This document shows positions 11,694 through 21,500 of a DNA stretch of 64,000 bases, in pieces (the stretch's first letter is position 1; every line of letters starts with the position of its first letter). The DNA comes from Topomyia yanbarensis (Eukaryota > Arthropoda > Insecta > Diptera > Culicidae), in NCBI RefSeq assembly GCF_030247195.1, contig NC_080672.1:162739839-162803838 (forward strand), written 5' to 3'. The notes under the pieces were generated by a model. That model saw only the letters and a list, made by a program, of their open reading frames with translations, was not told where the DNA came from and did not search any database. The position numbers and the translations under genes were made by a program.

Positions 11694-12471
11694 TGGCGAT
11701 TTGCGGCAAAGCCAAAATTAGTCATGCGACACCTATGATTCAGCTCATGAACTGGTAAAGTGATACAGTTTGCTTTTTTCACCCGTGAGTCGTAGCTTAC
11801 AACAAAATCTTCATTATCTTCTCGGAAAAAGCTTACCACTGCCAAAATATGAATGAAACGAGTAAGAAATTTAGTTTTATTTGCAATTATTCTGAAATTA
11901 CAGCCATTTGCAACTATTTCACTCATACATTTCTTCGAAATGTAATCGGGGTATTATTGTGGTTATAAAAAATCGTTCCATAAATAAAGTTCCAACTCGA
12001 AACCGAGACTGTCGGACTATCGGAGAGAAGGATCGGCTGTGCATGATACAAAGCTGACACTTTCCTATTAGCCGGATATATTCTTTCCTCGCGTGATCTG
12101 GAGAGTTTCATGAATTTACACCAACTCATGAAGGTTTAGCTTAATTTAGGACGAACGGGAAATGCTGTTGCGGCGGCTACGGTGCTCAACAAATTACATT
12201 TCGAAACAGCGCGCATATAGCTCTGCGAATCATATTAGAAACCACTATGTTTTACATTCTTTTCGCAAGATGTTTACTGATCGTCTGATAAAATGACGAT
12301 TTTCCTCCATTTTCATAAACAATTATCAACAAATTGATCGGTAATTTGGTGTTTAAAAGTCATTTTTTACCAATGTTTACAGAAAATATATGCACTATGA
12401 CAGAACAGAATAAAATCAGCAACACTTTCCTTCCAGCGCTATCTGCGAGCGGTTTCAACGTAGAATCGCCA
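11694..12471 (+). mobile_element. TGGCGATT-family element, copy 1 (unoccupied by MITE)
   Basis: 778-bp element with 8-bp ends TGGCGATT and AT on both sides. The inverse copy at 49395-50720 contains an AGGGATC MITE that is absent here, so this copy is the empty site. A 46-residue reading frame is shared by the two copies, but all six residue differences are replacements, so it is not under visible protein selection. Confidence 0.75.
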
Positions 12472-12841
12472 ATAGACCTTTCTCGTCAAAAAATTTTATA
12501 TGCAGAACAGCTTTCGTTTTCATCGCTGGATCAATTCTGAATACTGTCACGTTAATTGGGTGTCTCTAACTATTGAAAAAATCAAAAATTCTTCGAGCTG
12601 CCCATTTTACTCTGTATTCCCCTGTCCTATTTTACCCCGATTCTCCATACTTTTTCACCATTTGGATGAACTTCGTGTGGGGAATATGAAATTAAGTTAC
12701 GGCGGGTAGCCTATAACATAGTTCCAGCTAGCCGGCATCTGTTTTAATATGGCTATTCGCCGTTTCGTTTACTGGGTATGAACTCCAAGAGTTCATTCCA
12801 ATTTGTCAAAAACATTGTTTTGACGTAGATGAACCCCAAAA
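12472..12841. other. Intergenic, nothing recognised
   Basis: No gene, RNA or element end that I can support in this stretch. Confidence 0.4.
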
Positions 12842-13432
12842 CAGTGTTGCAGAATATACCGATTTATCGATATTTAAACCGATTTTTAATTTCAATACCA
12901 ATAAAGTTACTAAAAATACCGATTTCTTTTTTCTTACCAAAAAATCACGATTTTCATATAATAAGATCAACTAATATTACGTATGGGCATTTTTAGAAAA
13001 TGTCTTCACCTTTCCACATCAAATCATCCGGAAATTGATTCAGCAATCTGCCAGGTTACTATCAAAATTTCAAATGAAGCTCAACAACCGATTCTGAAAT
13101 TGATTGAGCTCGGTAGGTTTCATTACATAACATTAGAATGATCTATAATTTAATACCAATAATTTGCAGGTAACTTTTGGTTACATCTTCACACCGATAA
13201 ATACCTATTTTTTATTTAGAACTATACCGAGATTAGATTTGTTCCAGTACCAGTAGAAAGTGGAAGTACTCCGGAGCAAACAGAGAGAAAATCGTTCCTA
13301 TGTTCTCTTCTCTTTTTTCTGCTTCCGGTAGCCAACCGGAGTAAAAAGGAAGTATTTTTTGCTTCTGTTTGCTCCGGAGCAACTTCTGTCTACTAGAACA
13401 AACCTGTTATACAAAACCATCTGACAACGCTG
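12842..13432. mobile_element. Candidate hAT-like relic
   Basis: Left CAGTGTTGCAGAATA and right complement CAGCGTTGTCAGATG look like degenerate hAT-type ends. Subterminal ATACCGAT repeats are dense on the left. Flanks CCCCAAAA and CTCTAAAG match at only part of eight positions, so this is tentative. Confidence 0.4.
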
Positions 13433-13807
13433 CTCTAAAGTGAAAAGTGCTCTTAAAACATCGATGACATATTTTTTTGTTTTTTTTACTGTTTTCTCTA
13501 CCTATCTGATGTGTTTCATCCTGCCAAGGAATCCAAAAACATCAGCTGTCTCCCGTTTCCAGAGAGTTCGCCGACCAGTTTTACTTTCAAACTGAAGAGA
13601 AAATTACAGTTTAACTTTACCAGGCACAATCATCAGAATGAGATGCAGGAAAATATTAACCCAGAATGGTTTAATTTTACCGTCCAGTTGGAGAAACATT
13701 TCACAAATGATAATCGTGTATGCCCAAAAGGTTTTGTGCGGATCTGCGAATTCGGTTTTTGTGGAATAATTCGACCAAGGGTTATGATGTAGCAGCGGTC
13801 AGAGTAA

Positions 13808-15697
13808 GTCCAATCATACGGCTTCATCCCACCCCGAGAGCAGATGAGCGCTGGGGAATGTTTTCAACCACCTGGAGGAGGAAGTTCAGCGCGGAAGAAA
13901 TGTTACCAGACTTCGCCGATCTGGTATCTGGACTTTTTTGATGATCTCATAGAGATTGGGTGTGCAGATGGGCGGTTAAAGTTCTGGTAGGGAACGACTG
14001 GTAACTTTAAGGTCAATTGTTTGGAGTCATTTGTTTTTTATTACAACTATCGACGGACGTTTCATTGCAGGATATATATAAAACCGAAAACACCCACAAC
14101 AATGGGGTAACTAACATAAATCTCGCCGGTGACAAAGTGATAGTCGCACGGTTGAGTGAACGAATCGATTTTCTGAGACTGGAAACGTACACACACGTAA
14201 GGTTGTCAGATCGATTGGGGATTTACGTCTGCATATGAGCGAAGTAAGTTCTATGTTTCAAGCAATTTTTTAAGCTCACCTAGGGCACAGACAGATTTTA
14301 CTTGTTTTTTTAAAAATACTGTATATTCTAAGTCATTTAATTTTCAGTCTGTAATGAGTATGTCATCAAGTGTCTTAATTCTTATTCTTTTTAGCCCACG
14401 TACGCAGCGGTTCGGCAGGAAGCATTAGTTTATTTCGGCAATCCGCCGGCTCAAATCCGTCCACAGCGTTGTCAGCTCAACATCACGCATCCGAGGAGGA
14501 GCTTCGATGTATCCTGGAGTTTCACCAGCAGGGTCACCGGCGACATGTTTGGAAGTGGCAGGCGGTACAACCATTACTGGCAGCCAGGGCCACACTGTTA
14601 ACGTGTTCCGGCTCGATAGCCACCTATTGCAGTTCACCCTAAAAGGCCATTGCGGTCCTATCACATGTATTTTCATAGACCAGTGGCGGGCCGAGATGGG
14701 CGCATCTGGTTGCCAGGATGGTGTGCTATGTGTGTGGGACTTGATACGGGGTATGTCAGCCAAATTTACGGTAAGGCCTAAATCTAAATAATTAAATTGA
14801 TTGATTATTTATAGGTGCCTGTATGTACAAAATTGAAGCCCATGACGACTCAATCGTCGCACTTGCGTGTTCCCCGAGTTACGCAATATCGTTCGGACTG
14901 AACGAACGAATACGGTTCTGGGATAGATTTCAGGGTCAGCCGCTCAACACCATGACCGTCAGTCATGCATATTCATCGCTTGTGACGCTGACGCCGTCCC
15001 TTCTCGTGACTGGAAAGCCAGCCCGAATAGAAATGCATAACAGTATTACAGCAGTTTTTATTGTTATATTACAACGAAAAACAATGTTATTCTGGAAAAT
15101 TTACAATAGAAATATAATCACATTTGTTGTTTCTACATCCAATTTCATTGTAAACCCGATTTTTACATGGAAAAAGGGGGGTCGTTAAAGGATGTAAAAA
15201 TTGATCTTTTCCCATACATTCTGAAATTAAAAACATCGATTTGCATTGTTTTTCCGTTGTAGATTTTGGAGGCATGAAGGACTGCATCATAAGTATATTG
15301 ATGTTACAACAAAAGTTGTTAACAAATAAAACTGTTGTAAATTCAACGTTTCTACGATCGACTTCGATATTACTTTCTGTTCGGGAGATTAGTCGAAGAT
15401 GACTTTCGTAGAAAAATTTTCAAACTAATCTCATCACATTTGGGTTCACTAGTCGTATGGGACGACAATACTAAAGATGTAACTCGGGAAGTCAGGCTTG
15501 ACTGTTCCAATTCACAGCTAAGTCCGAATATTATGCTACCTGACAATGGTTTGGTAATTTGTGACTACGGAAATCAAATGAGAATCGTTCGTTTCCCTCT
15601 TGTTGCGTCGGAAAAGTGGTTCGGTCGGGGGAATCGTAATCGACCAGCTAACGAAAACAAATGTACAGCAGCAGCTTCTGAACGAAGCCATTGCTAG
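13808..15697 (+). pseudogene. SCAP: SCAP (SREBP cleavage-activating protein), C-terminal WD40 relic
   Basis: SCAP escorts SREBP from ER to Golgi, and its cytosolic C-terminus is a WD40 propeller. Here, in order, are PIWYLDFFDDLIEIGCADGR, an exon reading NGVTNINLAGDKVIVARL, then GGTTITGSQGHTVNVFRL, HCGPITCIFIDQ, VLCVWDLIRG, then IEAHDDSIVALACSP, ERIRFWDR, LLVTGK and finally GSLVVWDD with VICDYGNQMRIVRFPLV. These match the SCAP C-terminal repeats in order. Splice sites survive (intron 14751-14814; acceptor before 14072). It is dead: TAG replaces a sense codon after LKFW (about 13973), the frame shifts near 14525, and a MITE (15022-15385) splits a blade. No membrane region is present nearby. A poly(A) signal AATAAA follows at 15780. 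Confidence 0.85.
15022..15385 (+). mobile_element. MITE, CCCGAATAG family, inside SCAP relic
   Basis: 364-bp diverged member. Ends CCCGAATAGAAATG and TTTCTGTTCGGG, with AG duplicated on both sides. It interrupts the SCAP WD40 coding text between LLVTGK and GSLVVWDD. A further 50 bp of non-SCAP sequence (15386-15439), with its own small inverted repeat (GATTAGT/ACTAATC), separates it from the resumed coding text. Confidence 0.75.
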
Positions 15698-16018
15698 CAC
15701 GAGTTTTTGATTTGGAAGGATAGTTGCTGAGAACCATTCTCACAATAGTATAAAAGTTCTAACCTCAACAACAGACAACAATAAAATGTATTTCTTTCAG
15801 AGTTTATAATATCCATTACGTGATCAAATGCGCTTTGGATTCGGCTATATTCCATCGTCATTGAAGCTAGATCGTAGAATGATGTTAATTTGACAGACTG
15901 CAAGTGTTATTAGTAGCACAAACAGCTAGCAGCCCAGCTAGTATTGTTCTTTCTGCTTGCAACCAACCTGGTTATATTGATGTCAATGCTAAATTCGCTG
16001 TTGCAGCTGTATGGTCGC

Positions 16019-16076
16019 CATACTGTCCCATGTGTTATGGGATTCGCTATTAACATGGGACAGTTATGCTTAGAGC
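16019..16076. mobile_element. Hairpin micro-element, decayed copy
   Basis: Core GTCCCATGTGTTATGGGATT, then CGCTATTAACATGGGAC and ACAGTTATGC on the right, match the family core. The outer stem is decayed on both sides, so no target duplication is visible. Confidence 0.6.
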
Positions 16077-16126
16077 ACCAGATTCTAAAAGCGACCAATT
16101 TTGGCCAATCACTGGAGACAAAATCA

Positions 16127-16500
16127 CGCGTAACAATTAATAATAAATTAAATTGTTGCTGAGTAATTTTTGTTGTACATGAATAAAACATACCGATTGC
16201 CTCGTTACCTATGCTGCCGTGATCCGCATAACAGTCCCATTTGGGTTTCCTATGCAGATGGGACAGTTATGCGTATCACGGCAGTATGGCTAAATAACCA
16301 TTAGAAAGGTTATGAGCTTATGTTGTCGCATTTTATAATCATTTATACTACGTGACAATTAATAATAAGTTACATTATTGCTGAGTATTTTTTGTTGTAC
16401 ATGACATACCGATTTCCTCGTTACCTATGGCTAAATAATTTTAATGGCTATGAGTTTATTGTTGTCGCATTTATAATCATTTATACTACTTTCAAGTGAT
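16127..16500. repeat. Tandem duplication (two copies of about 150 bp)
   Basis: Segments from about 16127 and from about 16351 share ACAATTAATAATAA, ATTGCTGAGTA, TTTTTGTTGTACATGA, CTCGTTACCTATG and GTTGTCGCATTTATAATC. The first copy contains the hairpin element at 16214-16284; the second reads straight through CCTATGGCTAAATAA and is the empty site. Confidence 0.75.
16214..16284. mobile_element. Hairpin micro-element with 4-bp duplication TATG
   Basis: 71-bp near-perfect palindrome: CTGCCGTGATCCGCATAAC opens it and GTTATGCGTATCACGGCAG closes it, around GTCCCAT and ATGGGAC. TATG flanks both sides. The neighbouring tandem copy at about 16430 lacks it and has a single TATG, which is direct evidence for insertion with a 4-bp target duplication. 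Confidence 0.85.
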
Positions 16501-16749
16501 CGATTTTAAAGATACGACTCGCACTTTAACCACCCCTTCACCGCGCCATCAAAATAAAAATAAGTCATACTCCTAATGAACTATAATATTTATTAAAATA
16601 TTTACTAAATAAAAATATAGACCTGATAGTTCGTTTGCAAAAAAACACCGAAGCACAGTGAGTTGGTGTTAATGCTCTATCTTTGATCCTAGTGCTGCAG
16701 GATTTGGCCAACATTTATACTATTTTTATTCAAACAACTTCAAGGCAAA

Positions 16750-17150
16750 TGTATCACGTGAACGCTATATATATGGGCTTCTAAATTTGGTAATTGTTCC
16801 GAATCACACTCGACCTGGCCTTGGGTACAAGATATTTGCTTGATCTCCCACGAGCATGGTCCTGCCGGAGTGTTTGCCTCGCCCGATACCGGGATAGCTT
16901 GTCCTAGCGAGGCTGCCTCTTGTGAATCGGAACCGCTGAACATTCCGATGAGGGCATGTTAAACGGTGTTACCGACGGAGCCGACCGCTACACTACCAGC
17001 AGTAGCTGCGATTTGAGCAATTAATCCAAAGCCCTGGTTGGGAGCTACTATTGGTGCAGCGACAGCCGAGTGTTACGCAGGCTGGACCATCGGCTAACTC
17101 GATTCCGGCGAGGTGGAGCGGCTGCAACTGGTGCGGACCTATGTTGCGAT
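16750..17150 (-). pseudogene. CHCHD2/CHCHD10-like mitochondrial protein, decayed copy
   Basis: The minus strand reads APVAAAPPRR, then VAPNQGFGLIAQIAATAGSV, AVGSVGNTV, a stop, [15 protein letters not shown], and GPCSWEIKQ followed by SCTQGQ. This order (proline/alanine-rich leader, glycine-alanine hydrophobic segment, FSG, then the first CX9C half of a CHCH domain) matches CHCHD2, a small twin-CX9C protein of the mitochondrial intermembrane space and nucleus. An in-frame TAA interrupts the hydrophobic segment, the leader is out of frame, and the second CX9C motif is lost to a frameshift. No intron is visible, so it may be a retrocopy, though no poly(A) tract or duplication is clear. Confidence 0.75.
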
Positions 17151-17529
17151 GTATATAATTTCAAGGATTACTAGATTACCAATTACCAGAGATCATCAGA
17201 ATGTTTTGTGGCTAACGTTGTAATTCAGCAAAAAAAACAAAACAAGTTAAATTGATCGCAACAAATAAAACCGCTTTCTTCAACGAATCGTGGACAAGAA
17301 AAATCCAAATGCCAAATTTAACGGAACATTTCCTAATGACGTCAAATAAAAATGAAAGCCTAGCGAGCTTGGTAATACAAGATATTCGCATTTAAAAGTA
17401 AACCAAATCAAGTTTCTCATACTGTGGTCGAATAAAAAAAATTCCAAGTCTATGTAAACAAGCTCTGCGAAATGTCAAAAAAGTGAGGTTAAACATTTTC
17501 ATCCAATGTTCTACAGGGAGATGTTCATT

Positions 17530-17835
17530 TTAGTTTGTTTACATTGCTAATGAATTTTGTACTGCGATTCACCACTTCATTTACCGCGTTGCCAAGAACT
17601 TAAGTGAAAATATCCAAAGCAGTGCTGCCCAAACGCACATTTTAAGTCCCACCATTCTTGCTGAGGTGAAAAAAATATTCAACATTCTTGCATATTTCAA
17701 ATTTTAAAAAATCATTAAAAAATCATGATAGCTCTTAAAAATCTCATTTTTACGGAAATGTTCTTATCAATGTGTAATCTTTCGATTAAAAATAAGAAAA
17801 ACAGGTGTTAGGTCGGACGAGAAAGGTCTATTAGC
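17530..17835 (-). repeat. Dispersed repeat, inverse copy of 4960-5290
   Basis: Reverse complement of the repeat at 4960-5290, with shared landmarks TGAATTTTGTACTGCGATTC and CCCACCATTCTTG. No coding capacity. Confidence 0.6.
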
Positions 17836-18049
17836 CGAAACTCCGTAGGTTCACTGACCCGATTCCCTTTATAGTGGGATGTAATACAAATGAGAGCCTC
17901 TCTTTGTTTATATTCTCTTACTTTCTCTTACGGCGTCGTCTTAAAACTTTTCAATACTACACAGCAAAAAAAATCTTGTGATATCACATCAAAATCGCTG
18001 CACATCGCTCTTTAGATAGAGTAGTGTGATATTACACGACTGAGTGCTA

Positions 18050-18235
18050 TGTGAAACGATGTAAGTAAAATGATGTAATTAAAAGGATGTGTTAAAGAAT
18101 GATGTATTGTACTCGATGCTATGGCGAACGATGTGATGACGAACGACGTAATGTCGAATGATGTAGAGGCATATGACGTAACGGCCAATGATGTAATGGC
18201 GAACTATGTAAAAGGTAACAACGTACACTCAGGTA
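18050..18235 (+). repeat. Degenerate short tandem repeat (GATGTAATGGCGAAC-like)
   Basis: About a dozen imperfect units of 14-16 bp built on GATGTAATGGCGAAC (for example GCGAACGATGTGATGACG, GTCGAATGATGTAG). It follows an ACACAGCAAAAAAAATC end at 17961 similar, in complement, to the edge at 31313-31330. It may therefore lie inside a TIR element of that type. Confidence 0.6.
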
Positions 18236-18535
18236 CAAAATAAACGCAGAGTAAAATACTGCTCCCAAAAACACTTGATTAAATCGTCTGAAATTTTATC
18301 AAATCTCATTATGTGTGGCAAAAAATGTCTTTTTTTAATCCAATCATATTAAGATTTCAAAAAACTACAGATTATATCAAGCGTTTCTGAGAACAATATT
18401 TTAGCCAGCTTTAATTTTGCACCTGTGTAAAATAGATGGAGACACTAACAAAAGTATGAGAAGAGATGTGATATAAAAACCTTGATAGTAAGCTATATTT
18501 TATATTAAACCTAGCTATATTTTAATAATATTAAT

Positions 18536-18595
18536 TACATTATTTTGATGAAAAGGATAAAAAACTGGAGGCCATTTGGCCTGTTCCGTGAACAT
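18536..18595. repeat. 60-bp direct repeat, left copy, flanking the retrotransposon
   Basis: Identical over 60 bp to 23283-23342. The bases immediately outside differ (T versus C on the left; C versus A on the right). Best read as an unusually long target-site duplication of the non-LTR element lying between the copies. Confidence 0.85.
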
Positions 18596-21500
18596 CAGGA
18601 ATCAGGAATCAGAATATATTGGCTCAAATGGCACGTTCCCCGTACATAGTCGGGGATTTGTGCCTTGCCGTGTGTTTTCATCATTTCCTGAGTGGAAGGA
18701 AAGGACAAGGAGGAGTGGGGAAGTAGAATTGGAAGGGTGGGAAAAATAACAGCACAAAACAAAAATAAACAACAGGTAAGTTAAACTCACAAGTAGTTCA
18801 ACTTGCCTGCGAATAATCCTAAAGCTCTTTACCACATTGGATAAGAAACTTTAGTATGTCTCTGAGTTTCAGTCGACCAAACATGGTTTCGTCTATATAA
18901 GGACGGCTGAAGACTCGAAATCGCAATTGCGCTAGCGCTGGACAGTTGCATATCAGATGATATGAGGTTCCGTAGTCGGATTCACAAAGATCACATGAAA
19001 AAGACTCAGTGCGCTGAATAGTTGCCATGTGATAATTGAGTTTGCAGTGGCCGGTTAAAGCCCTGGTCAGCATGCCGCAGTGGAGCTTCGAAAAATGTAA
19101 GAGATTTTTCGAAACCACTGGGCATGGTTGTTCTAGAAACGCCTTTGTTTGGCGACACGTTTGTAGATTTCTCCAATAATTGCGGTGCTCGGACAAAGCC
19201 CAGGACCGTATTTTTTCCCTTATCCAACTTGTCGAAATTGGCAGGGCGGGCTCAGGACCAACGAAGTCAATCGCTGAACCTGCCCTGGCCAATTCGTCAG
19301 CCCATTCATTTCCAGTAATACCGCAATGTCCGGGCACCCAGACAAGGTAGATAGTGTTGACAATGCTTAGTTCTTCGATTTGGGTTCGGCACGCGATCAC
19401 TAGCTTGGACCGGGATTTGTCTGAGCTAAGGGCCTTGATTGCAGCCTGACTATCGGAGCAGAAGTTTATAACTCTGCCGGACAAACTCAGTTGAAGGGCC
19501 GATTGCACCCCGCACATAATCGCAAAGATTTCTGCTTGGAATACAGTACAATATCTACCTAGTGAGTGAGATTGTTCCAATCTCATTTCACGACAGTAGA
19601 CACCAGCACCAGCACGTCCCTCCATCAGAGAACCGTCAGTGTAACAGACTACTTGCGTTTGTTGTTGTCTTTCCATAAAGCCAGACAACCACTCCTCTCG
19701 AGAGGGAATCTTCACATGGAATGTCCTGTAAGGAAAACTACAAGTGAGTGTAATATCGCTGGGAGCAAGAATATCTTCACCCCATGTAACCATTTGTGAC
19801 CACAATCGTATATGACTGGTAGCAAGATCAACATGATTACTGTTCCAAAGCCCAGTAACCTGCAGTCTGTATGCACATGATAGTGCTTCTTGTTTTAAGT
19901 GTATGTGTAATGGTTTGATATTTAGAAGTGCCTCAAGAGCAGCAGTCGGAGTCGTGGTGAAAGCACTAGTCAACGCCATGAGCGCCATTCTTTGCAGATG
20001 GTTTAGCTTTGACTGGACTGTCACCACCTCTCCCCTCTGCCACCACACAAGGCATCCGTATGACAGTATTGGACGTACAATTGTCGTGTAAATCCAATAG
20101 ATGTATTTAGGTTTGAGACCCCAGGTCTTTCCAAAAGTTCGTCTGCACTGCCCGAAGGCCATGCACGCTTTCTTGACTCTGAACTCAATGTGAGCAGACC
20201 AATTCAGTTTGGAATCCAATATGACTCCAACGTATTTGACTTGATCCGCACACAGTAGCTCAGAATCAAAGAACTGCAAGGGACGAACCCCGGTTGTTAT
20301 TCGCTTCTTCGTGAAAAGAACCATTGAAGTTTTGCTTGGGTTAACTGATAGTTTAACTTGTCGACACCACTGTTCGACAGCTCTTAATGCCTGTTGCATC
20401 AAGTCAAAGATTGTTCCGATGCAAAATCCAGTAATTAGTATTTGGTAATCGTCAGCAAACCCGTAGGTTGGAAATCCAAGCTCATTGAGTTTCTTCAACA
20501 AGCCGTCAGCTACTAAGTTCCATAACAAAGGTGACAGAACGCCGCCCTGAGGACAACCGCAAATACTCAACTTCCGTATCTCAGCCTGTCGCAGTGACGA
20601 GCAAAGCATGCGGTTACTAAGCATTGCGTTTATCCAACCTGAGATACATGCAGGTATCCCATGACCGCGCGTCGCTTCCAGAATAGACTGGAAGGACACA
20701 TTGTCAAAAGCACCCTCAATATCTAGGAATACACCCAAGCTAGATTGCTTGAGCGAGAAGGCTTTCTCAATGTTGTAAACAACATCGTGAAGCAGAGTGA
20801 TCGTGGATTTCCCACACTGATATGCATGTTGCATTTTGTGCAGTGGATATTCAACTAAACTAACGTTCCTGATGTGATGATCGATTATCCGTTCCAAAGC
20901 TTTCAGAAGAAAAGAACTTAAGCTGATTGGCCTAAAACTCTTGGCTTCTTCATAGCTTGAGCGCCCCCCTTTGGGAATAAATCTAACAGTTATTTCTCGC
21001 CATGCTTTCGGGATATACCCGGTAGCAAGACTGGAAAGCAAAATCTTTTTCAAGACATGTTTAAGAATATCAAATCCCTTTTGCAGTAGCACGGGAAGTA
21101 TCCCATCTTTTCCGGGTGATTTGTATGGAGCAAAGCTGTCAACTGCCCACTTGACCGATTCAGTGGAAACCAATGTGCGTGCTAACGCCCACGAGTCCGA
21201 ATCACCAGAATGAGATCTGTGAACGTTGATCAACTCCGGATCGATACAGCCTGGAAAGTGTGTGTCGAAGAGACAATTAAGAACATCTTTTTCGTCCGTC
21301 ACATAAACACCATCTCTGGTTTTCAAGGAGTTCATCTGAAAATCATTCGATTTGGAGAGAATTTTATTTAATCTGCTAGCCTCGTTCAGACTAGAGACAT
21401 TAGTGCATAGGCTTTGCCAGCCAGCCCGTTCTGCAGATCTAAGACATTTCTTATATGCACTACGAGCTGACCTGAAAGCCCTGGAGTCATCACGCTGACG

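Noticed and set aside
12334..12540. Frame shared with 49215-49544 (NICTMTEQN...GFNVESP)
   Set aside because: All six residue differences over about 46 residues are replacements and there are almost no silent changes, so there is no sign of protein selection. It lies inside a mobile element.
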